Part shown: piece after piece, positions 1-8,783 of the stretch | Layout of the letters: each line of letters begins with the position of its first letter | Position numbering within the stretch: the first letter of the stretch is position 1 | NCBI GenBank assembly: GCA_050246795.1 | Contig: JBFWVJ010000005.1 | Span: 59,594-123,593 of the forward strand | Reading direction: 5' to 3' | DNA length: 64,000 bases | Source of the DNA: JBFWVJ01 sp050246795 | GTDB taxonomy: Bacteria; Patescibacteriota; Gracilibacteria; JAUYGZ01 | The notes under the pieces: generated by a model | Seen by the model: only the letters and a program-made list of their open reading frames with translations | What the model was told of the DNA's origin: nothing | The model's database searches: none | Program-made: the position numbers and the translations under genes

Positions 1-1265
1 AAATGGCCTTTTCCATGAGCATTTTTGGAAATACCGATGCAGTTCCACACATACACCTCACTTTCCGCACTCAATTGCTGTGGGCGTTCACTGCCTTCTG
101 TTAGGTGAGGATGGTGGTTCAAGGTTTGGTTGATCGAATCCATGAACCGCTTGAAGTCTCGTTTTTCTGATACGGCATGTCCTGAATAGGCGACTGGATT
201 TTCCCATTCTTCTTGTGAAAATGCGTCTCGTAGGCTGCACTTCCGTCCGAAAGTAAGCCCGATGATCTGTCCGGCTTCGTCGCGGAGCAGCGTCAGGATG
301 CCTTGTTGGGAGAATTTCTGCTGAAACTTTTGGAAGGCTGCTTGGGGGTGGACCCAGTAAATGGCCTGTTCCCCTGTGGTGGGGTGCACGGGATACTCGG
401 CGGGTGAATATGTGAGGAGTTTTTCAAACGGAACGTAGCTGCCGTCGCTGACGCCAAAGGCTTGCTGTGCGGAGATCGGTTTTTTTTCGGAAGGATAAAA
501 GAGGAATTGTCCGGCGAAGTCATTCGCAAAAAGCCACCAAAAAAACCAGGTCACTTCCCAGAGGACTTCATCCGTTATTTCACCGGATTCGGAGAGGAGG
601 GTTTGAACGGTGTACGAAGGATTTTCTTTCCCTTCCTGGGGGTATTTTTTCTTCAACCATGCTGCCGTATGCTGCCAATATTCTTGTTTTTTCTCCGGTG
701 GAAGTTCGCGATACGGGCCGATAGTTCCTCTACAGCTTTCGCTGCCACAGAGGCAGCCTTCGAAGGACCAATCGCTGTCTTCGGTCATGGCATAGTCCCA
801 GGTGAGCTGTTCTCCGGCCTGAATTTCCTTTCTGGCGACGATGTATGAACTGCCTTCGATGCCGCAGTTCGGATCACAGGAGTGGTTGACGAGCTCTGCC
901 AATCCACCTTTGCCGTGCAGGTAGGTTTCTTCTCCGATTTGGATCACATGGTCTCGCATGAAATCTGGAGGGTCGTTGGGCAGCTCCGATATTTTTTTTG
1001 CTTGGTGGATGGATCCTGCGAAAGCGGCGATGATTTCACCGGCGGCGATTTTTTCTCGAGCGAAGACGGCTCGGCCCAGATGGGGGAGTCGTTGGATCTG
1101 CACCTTGGGATTATCCAGTCGATGCGGAGTGTATTCAGGGTGTTGTTCCAGTGATCCGAAGATGTTTCGACGAACTTCGGAAATCTTTTCTCCCGTTTTT
1201 TTAAGGGGTTCTCTAAGGGAGGGAGGGATTTTTTCTGGGTGAGGTGGGCGGAGGGATTCTGACAT
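1..1265 (-). CDS. SET-domain protein with GNAT-like C-terminus (partial)
   Basis: I read this frame open from an ATG at 1265-1263 through the left edge of the window, about 421 codons without a stop. Residues ~54-185 form a SET domain (protein-lysine methyltransferase fold): a GRAVFA start, the NHSCDPN motif at ~127-133, WDY near 156-158 and a post-SET Cys cluster GCLCGSESC at ~170-178. The far end (~residues 400-421) shows a VYVWNCIGI strand followed by NAHGKGH, which resembles the acetyl-CoA-binding loop of GNAT acetyltransferases. The start lies 3 nt after the stop of the decarboxylase gene, so the two are probably co-transcribed. Substrate unknown. The SET call is firm; the GNAT call is weaker because the window cuts it. 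Confidence 0.75.
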   Translation of the reverse strand, partial: MSESLRPPHPEKIPPSLREPLKKTGEKISEVRRNIFGSLEQHPEYTPHRLDNPKVQIQRLPHLGRAVFAREKIAAGEIIAAFAGSIHQAKKISELPNDPPDFMRDHVIQIGEETYLHGKGGLAELVNHSCDPNCGIEGSSYIVARKEIQAGEQLTWDYAMTEDSDWSFEGCLCGSESCRGTIGPYRELPPEKKQEYWQHTAAWLKKKYPQEGKENPSYTVQTLLSESGEITDEVLWEVTWFFWWLFANDFAGQFLFYPSEKKPISAQQAFGVSDGSYVPFEKLLTYSPAEYPVHPTTGEQAIYWVHPQAAFQKFQQKFSQQGILTLLRDEAGQIIGLTFGRKCSLRDAFSQEEWENPVAYSGHAVSEKRDFKRFMDSINQTLNHHPHLTEGSERPQQLSAESEVYVWNCIGISKNAHGKGH

Positions 1266-1268
1266 GAG

Positions 1269-2546
1269 TTAGTGGTTATAGTATGCGTATCGATGGGGCT
1301 TGAAGCCGTTGAATTCTGAGGATTGGCTGCTGAGATAAGCTCCGGCGGTGGGGATGTGGAGGTAGTCTCCTTCCTGAAGGTCCTCGGGTAAATCGATGAT
1401 TCCTAAAGCATCTCCGCTGTCACAGGTTCTGCCAAAGACCCGGTAGGGAATTCTGGAATCTGAAAGAGGCGCGCCATTTTTTTTCCATCCTCGGAAAGGA
1501 TATTTCCAGCGGTGAATGATCAGATCGCTGAAGCTCGTAAAAATGCCATCATCGATGTACATAACTTTTTCGCCTCTGCGCTCTTCGACTGACAAAATCG
1601 GGATCAGTGCGTCCGCTGCTTCTGCGACCATGCCTCTGCCGGGTTCGATAATGATGTTTGGCAGGCCGCTGAAGACACCTTCTATGGAAGCTCGAATGGC
1701 ATTTGAGATGGCTCCTAGGTAGTGCTCGAGGTCAAAGCGGTCGTGTTGGTGGATGTTCGCAGGGAGTCCTCCACCGATGTTGATGGTGCTGACACCGCCC
1801 ACTTCACGGGCCATGTCCATCATTTTGGAAATACCCTCTACGAAAATACCAGGATCGGTGTTTTGAGATCCCGTGTGGATGGAGAGGCCCGGATTTGCTC
1901 CAAGGGCTTTGATCATTCGGATCATTGATCGTACATCTTCTGTGCTTGCTCCGAATTTTTCTGAAAGGTTGATGCCATCATGCTGAGTGGGAGTATCGAG
2001 TCTTACCACGATTTCCAATTCGTCGGGGCGGATACTCTCACAGTTCAACAAAACCTTTTCAATTTCTCGTCGGGTTTGCACGGTGAAGTGCCGTACTCCC
2101 ATTCTCACGGCGTTGCGGATGTCTCGTTCTTTTTTGATGGGGTGATTAAATAAGACTTCGACTTTTTTTTCATCGACCGTACTCAGCACTTCTTCTATTT
2201 CTCCCATAGAAGCGCAATCGAAACTGTTGACTCCGGCTTGATGCAGGATCTCGAGAATTTTTCTTTGGGGGTTGGCTTTGACGGCATAGGCGATACGACG
2301 TCCCTCTGCTTCGGAGAGGAACATTTTCTGAAGGAGCTGCACTCTTTTCTGCAGGTTTTGAATGTTTAAAAAGTAGAATCCTTCTTCTGGGAGTTCATCC
2401 GTGACCCTTTGGAAGGCTTCATCGAGATGGGGGGTGAAAAGTTCGAGGTCTTTCGTTGAAAAGTTTCTCACCCCCATGAAAGGGGTGAGAGCTTGTGGAT
2501 CTTGAATGTCCACTTTTTGCCCTCTGTTTTTTGTGGAGATATTCAC
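1269..2546 (-). CDS. PLP-dependent ornithine/lysine-type decarboxylase (Orn/DAP/Arg decarboxylase 2 family)
   Basis: A 425-aa fold-type III PLP enzyme. The Schiff-base lysine lies in YAVKANP (K90). Other signatures are DCASMGEIE, HTGSQ, the glycine-rich GGGLPAN, EPGRGMVA for phosphate binding, and a C-terminal CDSGDALG whose Cys375 corresponds to the substrate-site cysteine of ornithine decarboxylases. Diaminopimelate decarboxylase is less likely because the arrangement around CDSGD is that of polyamine enzymes, but substrate specificity cannot be fixed by eye. Expected role: decarboxylation of ornithine or lysine to putrescine or cadaverine in the cytoplasm. It directly precedes the SET-GNAT gene. 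Confidence 0.8.
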   Translation of the reverse strand: MNISTKNRGQKVDIQDPQALTPFMGVRNFSTKDLELFTPHLDEAFQRVTDELPEEGFYFLNIQNLQKRVQLLQKMFLSEAEGRRIAYAVKANPQRKILEILHQAGVNSFDCASMGEIEEVLSTVDEKKVEVLFNHPIKKERDIRNAVRMGVRHFTVQTRREIEKVLLNCESIRPDELEIVVRLDTPTQHDGINLSEKFGASTEDVRSMIRMIKALGANPGLSIHTGSQNTDPGIFVEGISKMMDMAREVGGVSTINIGGGLPANIHQHDRFDLEHYLGAISNAIRASIEGVFSGLPNIIIEPGRGMVAEAADALIPILSVEERRGEKVMYIDDGIFTSFSDLIIHRWKYPFRGWKKNGAPLSDSRIPYRVFGRTCDSGDALGIIDLPEDLQEGDYLHIPTAGAYLSSQSSEFNGFKPHRYAYYNH

Positions 2547-2737
2547 AATTACTCATAGATATATACTACGAGTATCCTAAATCGAACTTTGTCGAAAAAC
2601 GGTCGGTTTTGTTAATGTATTTTATCTTTTTGAAGGGTTTGTGATCAATCCTGATCAGGAGGGGTATTGGCCTGCTTGCTAGGAAATCTTTCGAGGTCGC
2701 TCCGGCTCTTTTCTCAGAGGTGAAATTCTTTTTTTGA

Positions 2738-3118
2738 TCAGGTCTCGTTGTGTCCCATTTGAAGCGCTTCCTGGATTTTTTCTAACAGTTCGCTAATCTT
2801 CATTTTGAAGACAAGGATCAGTGGATCCAGTTCGGCAGGTATCATGGCGATTTTGAACTGTGCTGAGGGGATATCGGTGGTGTTGAGGATGATCGGAAAG
2901 CGTTTCTTTATTTTTCTGGTGTAAACGGCTAAGTCGATCCCGTCTTCTTGTTCCTTGAAATCAAAATCAATAATCCCGAGGTCGAGGTACTGATTTCTGA
3001 TGATTTTTTTTGCTTCGTCGACTTGTTCGGCCACATAGACTTCATGACCATTTATTTCCAGGGTTCTTTTGTAAACCCTGCAGAGGACTTCCGTGTCATC
3101 TGCGATAAGGATTTTCAT
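2738..3118 (-). CDS. Stand-alone response-regulator receiver protein
   Basis: A 126-aa single REC domain. The acidic pair D7-D8 (ILIADD), the phosphoacceptor in GIIDFDF (D51 or D53), a Thr in NTTD and a Lys in VFKM match the CheY-type active site, although the region after the phosphoacceptor is divergent. There is no output domain, so it probably works by protein-protein contact. A tiny membrane-protein frame ends 8 nt upstream. No histidine kinase is adjacent. Confidence 0.75.
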   Translation of the reverse strand: MKILIADDTEVLCRVYKRTLEINGHEVYVAEQVDEAKKIIRNQYLDLGIIDFDFKEQEDGIDLAVYTRKIKKRFPIILNTTDIPSAQFKIAMIPAELDPLILVFKMKISELLEKIQEALQMGHNET

Positions 3119-3126
3119 AGGAAAAA

Positions 3127-3228
3127 TTATTCTTCTTCATGCAGCCAGAAGTACAAAAAACCCATGCTCAGGATGGTCAGGATGATCATCGCAGTCACGA
3201 AGATGACGGGATGGTTACGGTAGCTCAT
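3127..3228 (-). CDS. Small single-pass membrane protein (33 aa)
   Basis: ATG at 3228-3226, TAA at 3129-3127. After MSYRNHP the product is one hydrophobic helix (VIFVTAMIILTILSMGFLYF) ending in WLHEEE, so a membrane microprotein is plausible. It sits 8 nt before the receiver gene on the same strand. No strong Shine-Dalgarno is visible. Function unknown. Confidence 0.4.
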   Translation of the reverse strand: MSYRNHPVIFVTAMIILTILSMGFLYFWLHEEE

Positions 3229-3370
3229 AGGTGTGGGTAAATATTCCATTATACAGATTTTCTCGGTTTTGTCTATTTTGTTCCAGGCCTGACTCGGTGG
3301 TTTTATTCACATCGCTGATTATTTTGACCCGAGGGCGTCTTTCGTGTACGATGGTTTGTTCTTTACTCAT
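3215..3370 (-). CDS. Possible small charged protein (51 aa)
   Basis: A frame starting at the ATG at 3370 encodes a charged peptide beginning MSKEQTIVHERRPRVKII and ending in TYELP. It overlaps the start of the 33-aa membrane frame by 14 nt and would be first in a minus-strand mini-operon with the receiver gene. It is divergent from dps. The longer upstream extension is antisense to dps and is rejected. Only composition and context support it. Confidence 0.25.
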   Translation of the reverse strand: MSKEQTIVHERRPRVKIISDVNKTTESGLEQNRQNRENLYNGIFTHTYELP

Positions 3371-3381
3371 TAATTGTCTGT

Positions 3382-3858
3382 ATGAAAACCCCAGAAACGA
3401 ATATCGGACTCTCACAGGAGTCTCGCGACAAGATATCGGTCGTCTTGACTCGATTTTTGGCCAACACCTATGTGTTGTATACCAAGACACAGGTCTTCCA
3501 TTGGAATGTCGAAGGGCTGCTTTTTCATAGCCTTCACGAGATGTTTGATGGACAATACAAAGCCCTTGCGGACCAAATCGACGACATCGCGGAGCGTTTG
3601 AGGGCCCTTGGCCACAAGACCCCGAAAGGATTGGGAGATCTGTTGCAGTTCGCAACGATCAAGGAATCTTCTGCTGACTTGAAAGCCCCAGAGATGGTCC
3701 AGGCGCTGTTCGAGGATCATGAGCAGATGTGTCGACAGCTCCGGGAAGATATCGAAGTGGCGGATGATGTTGACGATGTGGGGACGGAAGATTTTTTGAC
3801 CTCTCGGTTGGAAGCCCATGAAAAAATCGCTTGGATGCTGAGGAGTTCGCTATCTTGA
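3382..3858 (+). CDS. dps: Dps-family ferritin-like DNA-protection protein
   Basis: 158 aa. The Dps inter-subunit ferroxidase signature is intact: FHWNVEG with H40, FHSLHEMFD with H52 and D56, then QIDDIAERLRALG with D67 and E71. Dps proteins form dodecamers that oxidise and store iron with hydrogen peroxide and may bind DNA. The length is typical. It is preceded by a short divergent intergenic region and followed by a terminator-like hairpin, so it may be monocistronic. Confidence 0.88.
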   Translation: MKTPETNIGLSQESRDKISVVLTRFLANTYVLYTKTQVFHWNVEGLLFHSLHEMFDGQYKALADQIDDIAERLRALGHKTPKGLGDLLQFATIKESSADLKAPEMVQALFEDHEQMCRQLREDIEVADDVDDVGTEDFLTSRLEAHEKIAWMLRSSLS

Positions 3859-3887
3859 TCAATTATTTTGTTCATTTGTATTCTTTC

Positions 3888-3914
3888 GGATCTCCGCTTA
3901 AGCTGAGGGGGTCC
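3888..3914 (+). terminator. Terminator-like hairpin after dps
   Basis: GGATCTCC (3888-3895) can pair with GGGGGTCC (3907-3914) using G-T wobbles; the intervening GCTTAAGC is itself palindromic. A pyrimidine-rich TTCTTCCTTTT run follows directly. The next gene starts 11 nt later. Confidence 0.4.
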
Positions 3915-3925
3915 TTCTTCCTTTT

Positions 3926-4396
3926 ATGAACAAAAAAGCTCGCATCGTTTCTTATCTGATCTTTCTTCAGGCCCTCCTCGCCATGTTGGGGTCGCTGTAT
4001 TTCAGCAATTTCGGCGATCCGATCGAGAATTTCAAGCTCGGAGTCTTTTGGTTGCCTGGTTATGGTTTCGATCCTTGTCAGCTGTGCTGGTGGGCCAGGA
4101 TCCTCATGTATCCCATTGTGCCCATTTCTTTGGTGGGGATTTTACGAAAAGATCCGAAGTTCACCTCGTATATTTTGCCTTTGGCCATTCCTGGGATTTT
4201 TCTCGAGGTGTTTCACTACACCCTTCAGAAGACGAATATTGACAATCCTTTCGCGTGCACGGGTGCCAATCCCTGTTCAGCCCTCTATGTCGATTATTTA
4301 GGATTCATGACCATTCCGTTTTTGTGCCTGACGGCTTTCACAGTGATCGTTGGGTTGAGTTTTTATCATCGCCGGTTGATGAGGTCATCTGTTTAA
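3926..4396 (+). CDS. Disulfide bond formation protein DsbB/BdbC-like
   Basis: 156 aa with four predicted membrane helices. The first redox pair is CQLC (C51, C54), followed by WWAR as in DsbB. The second is C111/C117 in the extracytoplasmic loop (FACTGANPCSALY). The family reoxidises a thioredoxin-like partner and passes electrons to quinone. No DsbA-like partner is visible nearby. It starts a plus-strand run that continues through purK and purE. Confidence 0.85.
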   Translation: MNKKARIVSYLIFLQALLAMLGSLYFSNFGDPIENFKLGVFWLPGYGFDPCQLCWWARILMYPIVPISLVGILRKDPKFTSYILPLAIPGIFLEVFHYTLQKTNIDNPFACTGANPCSALYVDYLGFMTIPFLCLTAFTVIVGLSFYHRRLMRSSV

Positions 4397-4409
4397 TGCT
4401 TTTCTTCCC

Positions 4410-5006
4410 ATGGTGTTCGAAGTACTGACAGAATGGCGACCCTTGTGGGTTCTTCTTCACTTGTTCTCGATGGTGCTGGGATTGGGTGGGGCGACCTATT
4501 CGGACCTGCTGCTCTTTCGATTCCTTCGGGATTATAAGATTTCCCACAAAGAAGCCGATATTCTCCGTGTGATGTCTCGAGTGGTTTTGACGGGGATTTT
4601 TTTGGCGTTCATTAGCGGAATCCTCCTCTTCCTTCCTGAATCGGAGCGTCTTTTGCAGACCCCGAAATTTTTGGTAAAGGCCATTGTGTTTTTTGTTTTA
4701 TGTCTCAATGGTTTCTTGCTTCACCTGCTCGTACTGCCACGGCTCATTCGATTTAGCTTTCATCGGGATCATTATCTGTACAAAAACATGGTCCACCTTC
4801 GGCATCTTGGTTTTGCGATGGGGGCAGTTTCCTTTACGTCATGGTATACAGTCTTTATTCTTGGTTCATTACAAGTGGTCCCATATAGCTTTTCGTTCCT
4901 GTTGAGCTTGTATATCGTTCTCTTGCTCATGGCAGTAGCGACGGCTTTATTGTTGGAATATTTTGTGGCAAAATCCGTTAAAAACTCTTCTTCATTTGTT
5001 CCATGA
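4410..5006 (+). CDS. Five-helix membrane protein of unknown function
   Basis: 198 aa with about five hydrophobic segments (residues ~12-36, 58-78, 86-110, 130-152, 160-185) and positively charged cytoplasmic loops (RFLRDYK, RLIRFSFHRDH). I do not recognise the family. It sits 13 nt after the dsbB-like gene and its stop overlaps the purK start by 4 nt (ATGA), so translational coupling is likely. Confidence 0.6.
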   Translation: MVFEVLTEWRPLWVLLHLFSMVLGLGGATYSDLLLFRFLRDYKISHKEADILRVMSRVVLTGIFLAFISGILLFLPESERLLQTPKFLVKAIVFFVLCLNGFLLHLLVLPRLIRFSFHRDHYLYKNMVHLRHLGFAMGAVSFTSWYTVFILGSLQVVPYSFSFLLSLYIVLLLMAVATALLLEYFVAKSVKNSSSFVP

Positions 5007-6133
5007 GAAACATTGAAATCGGTATCGTTGGAGGTGGTCAGCTGGGAATGCTGCTTCTGCAGTCGGCGATTCCGTTTCCTGTCCATGTGAGCGTCTATGA
5101 TCCTGATCCCACTTGTCCGGCAGGCGCGTTTACCAAGCGATTTTATCAGGGTGCGTTTGAAGATCGTGAGGCCATTCTCACCTTTGCAAAGCATTGTGAT
5201 GTGGTGCTCTATGAAACGGAAAAGACGAATCTAGAGGCACTGTACGAATTGCAAGGACAAGGGAAGAGGGTCTTTTCCCATCCAGATTCTCTGGAATGGA
5301 TACAGGACAAGGGGGTACAGAGGCAAAAGCTGAAGGATGCCGGGTTTCCTATTCCAGCGTTTTCTTTGGTGCCAGCTGATCAGGTGCGGAGTTATTCCGG
5401 ACCTTTTCCCATCGTCCAAAAAGCTCGTACTGGAGGATATGACGGCCAGGGAGTGTTTATTCATCGAGATGCCGCTTCGCTGGCAAAGGCTCCGGAAATG
5501 GCATCGGTGTTTGAAGCCATGGTTTCCATCGAAAAAGAAATCAGTCTCCTGGTCGCTCGAAACGAAGCAGGGGAGATCGTAGTGTACCCTCCCATTGAAA
5601 TGGTTTTTGACCAACGGGCGAACCTGGTGGACTATTTGGTCTCGCCAGCGCGGATCGATCCTTCGCTCACCCGTGAGCTCACTGACCTCGCTCAACAAAT
5701 GGCTCATGAGTTAGGATTTGTGGGGGTCTATGCCATTGAAACTTTTGTCGACCAGCAGGGGAAAATCTGGATCAACGAAATCGCTCCAAGGCCTCACAAC
5801 AGCGGTCACCATACGGTTTCTGCGAATGTGACGTCGCAGTATGAGCAGCAGATCCGAATCGCTCTGGGACTGCCGATGGGATCCGTGGATCTGCTTTCAC
5901 CTTGTGTCATGCTCAATCTTTTGGGGGCGGAAGGGGAGAGCGGGCCGACGAATTACGAAGGACTCGAAGCGGCCTATCGGATCCCTCAGGTCCAATATGT
6001 ATTTTATGGAAAATCTGAAGTCAGACCCTTTCGAAAAATGGGACATGCCATTATAATGGATCCCGATAGAGATACTGCCCTCGCTCGAATGGAAGAAATT
6101 CGTCGTACCTTGACCATACTCCCACATGAATAA
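5003..6133 (+). CDS. purK: 5-(carboxyamino)imidazole ribonucleotide synthase
   Basis: 376 aa, ATP-grasp fold. It opens with the IGIVGGGQLGMLL nucleotide-binding motif typical of PurK. Later motifs include QKARTGGYDGQG, the EKEISLLVARN segment and INEIAPRPHNSGHHT, the diagnostic PurK/PurT loop. The enzyme uses ATP and bicarbonate to convert AIR to N5-CAIR in purine synthesis. It overlaps purE by 8 nt, so PurK and PurE are probably made together. Confidence 0.93.
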   Translation: MRNIEIGIVGGGQLGMLLLQSAIPFPVHVSVYDPDPTCPAGAFTKRFYQGAFEDREAILTFAKHCDVVLYETEKTNLEALYELQGQGKRVFSHPDSLEWIQDKGVQRQKLKDAGFPIPAFSLVPADQVRSYSGPFPIVQKARTGGYDGQGVFIHRDAASLAKAPEMASVFEAMVSIEKEISLLVARNEAGEIVVYPPIEMVFDQRANLVDYLVSPARIDPSLTRELTDLAQQMAHELGFVGVYAIETFVDQQGKIWINEIAPRPHNSGHHTVSANVTSQYEQQIRIALGLPMGSVDLLSPCVMLNLLGAEGESGPTNYEGLEAAYRIPQVQYVFYGKSEVRPFRKMGHAIIMDPDRDTALARMEEIRRTLTILPHE

Positions 6134-6632
6134 AAAACCACTGGTTGCCATTATCATGGGAAGCGACTCGGACCTTCCGATTCTAAAAAAAGCTGAAGAG
6201 GTCCTGAAGGAGTTTACAATTCCCTATGAAATCACCATCGTCTCTGCACACAGAACTCCAGATCGAATGATGGAGTATTCGAAGCAGGCTCATGAAAGGG
6301 GTTTAAAGGTGATTATTGCCGGAGCCGGTGGCGCGGCGCATTTGCCGGGAATGGTGGCTTCACTCACGACGTTGCCGGTGATTGGAGTCCCGGTTCATTC
6401 CACGAATTCTCTGCAAGGTATTGATTCGCTTCTCTCGATTGTTCAAATGCCGGGAGGGATTCCGGTGGCTACGGTAGGAGTCGACAACGCTCGCAATGCA
6501 GGATTGTTGGCTGTGCGTATGCTCGCGCTCTCCGATTCATCCCTTTTTGAGCGCTTGCGTGATTTCATGAGTCAGCAGACCAAGAAAGTGCTGCAGAAAG
6601 TAAAGAAAATGGAAAAAAAGAATATTTCATAG
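6126..6632 (+). CDS. purE: N5-CAIR mutase (PurE class I)
   Basis: 168 aa. GSDSDLPIL at the N-terminus, SAHRTPDRMMEY carrying the catalytic histidine region, and AGGAAHLPGMVASLTTLPVIGVPV are the standard PurE motifs. It rearranges N5-CAIR to CAIR, the step after PurK. The C-terminal tail is Lys-rich (KVLQKVKKMEKKN). The remaining purine genes are not in this window. Confidence 0.93.
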   Translation: MNKKPLVAIIMGSDSDLPILKKAEEVLKEFTIPYEITIVSAHRTPDRMMEYSKQAHERGLKVIIAGAGGAAHLPGMVASLTTLPVIGVPVHSTNSLQGIDSLLSIVQMPGGIPVATVGVDNARNAGLLAVRMLALSDSSLFERLRDFMSQQTKKVLQKVKKMEKKNIS

Positions 6633-6641
6633 TCTCATCCT

Positions 6642-7901
6642 ATGGCTCTCCTGCGATCACTGCGAACTTTTCCTCTCTTTCCGGTTCTCAGTGTCGCTTT
6701 GGTCGTCTTGACGGTGGGTTCCGCTTTTGGAGAACTCTCCGGGCGTGGGGCCTTGTTGGGGATGGTTTCTGCTTGTGTTATTACCTTTGTGTCCGCTTTG
6801 ATCGGAGGATCTCGCTATGGTATCAGTTCTCCGACAGGTCCCATGACGGCTGCGGTAGCGATGGTCCTGCTGATGGATCAGCAATGGATCCAATCCCAAG
6901 GCTCCGATTTGGATCCGCTCTTGATCTACAATTTCACGATTCTGCTGGCTGGAGTGTTCCTCCTGGTCATGGCGCTTTTAGGGGTTCATCGTTTGGTAAA
7001 GTCGGTGCCCCAACTCGTGATTTCGGGGTTCATGAACGGGATCGCAGTTTTGATTTTTTTGTCGCAGGTGAGGGTTACGCAAGGGGCTTCCAATTGGATC
7101 TTGCTGTTGGTGACGTTTGCTTTGAGCTACGCGGCTGGACATTTTTCTGAGCGCTCCTCTCATTTCCTGCTCCGATTGCTCTTGAGCTCATTCGGAGTGA
7201 TCGTGCTTGTGTCGCTCGCGGCTCAGATATTTTCTCTTCCAGTCTCTTTTATTACCTTGCAGGAGACCTTTGCTCAGTTTTCTTTCGCTTTGCCGGATGC
7301 TTCCATCGTGTCATTCGAGACGATGGGGATTTTATTCCCCGTCGCCTTTGAACTGGCTTTGATGGCTTTGCTGGATACGCTGCTGACCGCCGTGATCGTA
7401 GACCATAAAACCAGAACGAAAACCCATCACACACGCGAGCTTGCGGGACAAAGCCTTACTTTTGCGATTTTTTCTTTATTTGGAGGGCTTCCTGGAGCCC
7501 AGTCGACGGTTCCTTCGATGATGATGGTGCAGGAAAAAGCTGGTCACCCCCTTGCTAAATGGGGGGTGGCTCTGATCTGTTTCTTGCTGACGTTTCTCTT
7601 TCTCGACTTTCTCGAGTTTGTCCCAACGGCTGTTTTGGGCGGTGTAATCTTGAAAATCGGCTGCGATGTAGCAGATCTCACTTCCTTTCACACTGTCTTC
7701 AAACGACGGAACCGGACCATGCTCATTCAACTCTTCATTCTTTTAGGAGTTTTGATTTCTACTGTAGCGATCAGCTTGAATTTAGCCGTTATTGGGTTCA
7801 CGATGCTCTTCGTTCTCTGGAATCGTTCCGTGCCCAAGCACTTCCTGATCCCTGATCTCGTGCCCGAGAAACAGGCGGAAGGATTTGCTGATGAACTGTA
7901 G
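6642..7901 (+). CDS. SulP-family anion transporter lacking a STAS domain
   Basis: 419 aa with about ten to twelve hydrophobic segments. The SulP signature GGSRYGISSPTGPMTAAVA is at residues ~55-75, and the second half contains ELAGQSLTFAIFSLFGGLPGAQS, the conserved carrier region. SulP proteins move sulfate, bicarbonate or other anions. Most carry a C-terminal STAS domain; here the protein stops about 20 residues after the last helix, so it is a core-only version. Its place directly after purE raises bicarbonate supply for PurK as a possibility (speculative). Confidence 0.82.
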   Translation: MALLRSLRTFPLFPVLSVALVVLTVGSAFGELSGRGALLGMVSACVITFVSALIGGSRYGISSPTGPMTAAVAMVLLMDQQWIQSQGSDLDPLLIYNFTILLAGVFLLVMALLGVHRLVKSVPQLVISGFMNGIAVLIFLSQVRVTQGASNWILLLVTFALSYAAGHFSERSSHFLLRLLLSSFGVIVLVSLAAQIFSLPVSFITLQETFAQFSFALPDASIVSFETMGILFPVAFELALMALLDTLLTAVIVDHKTRTKTHHTRELAGQSLTFAIFSLFGGLPGAQSTVPSMMMVQEKAGHPLAKWGVALICFLLTFLFLDFLEFVPTAVLGGVILKIGCDVADLTSFHTVFKRRNRTMLIQLFILLGVLISTVAISLNLAVIGFTMLFVLWNRSVPKHFLIPDLVPEKQAEGFADEL

Positions 7902-7903
7902 TT

Positions 7904-8761
7904 ATGAATGCTTCACAGAATCTTTTTCTCGGTCGAACGGTTGTGATTGCAACCATGCATGGCAAGGAACAGGTCATAGCTCCTCGTTTAGAAGCGGCGT
8001 TCGGGCTCCGGAGTGAAGTGCTTTCTGGTCTTAATACTGATCGGTTTGGGACTTTCACGAGAGAAGTAAAACGTCCTGGTGATCAGCTCGAAACCTTGCG
8101 GAAAAAAGCCAGTGCCGCCCTGAAGCTGTCTGATCATGATCTCGTGATCGCCAGTGAGGGCAGCTTCGGTATGCACCCGAGTGTTCCTTTTGGACCATCG
8201 AATTCTGAAATGGTCCTGTTGCTCGATCGTCGTCATGGGCTTGAGATCATCGGCCGGTCTTTGTCTTCCCATACCAATGTGAAAGGGGAGTGGGTGACTT
8301 CGGTTGATGAAGCCTTGGTGTTTGCCCGCCAATGGGGATTTCCAGACCATGGAGTTATTCTCCGCCTTCATCAGCATCTCCCATGGATGATCAACAAAGA
8401 CATTCATGATGAAAAAATATTGTCCTTGTCCGTTCAGAAATTTTTAAGATGGCCTGGTGTTTCAAAAGTTTTCCTGGAGACGGATATGAGAGCCCATCAG
8501 AACCCTACCCGTATGAAGGTCATCGCTGAGGCGACTGAAGATTTGATCAAGCATATGGGCTCCTCGTGTCCCACCTGTGCCTGTCCTGGATTTTCGGTGG
8601 CAGGGATGAGGGGGTGGAAGTCTTGTCAATGGTGCAAGAACGTAACTCAAGTGCCCCTTCACGAAATCTGGAAGTGTCAGAGGTGTTCCTTTGAAGAGTT
8701 TCGCATGAATGGTGATGGAGACACTGCAGACCCGCAATGGTGTGAACGTTGTAATCCGTAG
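7904..8761 (+). CDS. DUF6671-family protein with Cys-rich C-terminus
   Basis: 285 aa. The N-terminal two thirds match what I recall of DUF6671: IATMHGKEQVIAP, the LNTDRFGTFTREV segment and ASEGSFGMHP. The C-terminus (~residues 220-285) has CPTCACPGF, CQWCK, CQRC and CERC, i.e. zinc-ribbon-like CxxC pairs. It starts 3 nt after the SulP stop and is likely in the same transcript. No biochemical function is known to me. Confidence 0.7.
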   Translation: MNASQNLFLGRTVVIATMHGKEQVIAPRLEAAFGLRSEVLSGLNTDRFGTFTREVKRPGDQLETLRKKASAALKLSDHDLVIASEGSFGMHPSVPFGPSNSEMVLLLDRRHGLEIIGRSLSSHTNVKGEWVTSVDEALVFARQWGFPDHGVILRLHQHLPWMINKDIHDEKILSLSVQKFLRWPGVSKVFLETDMRAHQNPTRMKVIAEATEDLIKHMGSSCPTCACPGFSVAGMRGWKSCQWCKNVTQVPLHEIWKCQRCSFEEFRMNGDGDTADPQWCERCNP

Positions 8762-8783
8762 TCTTCGTCCCGATAATGGTGCC

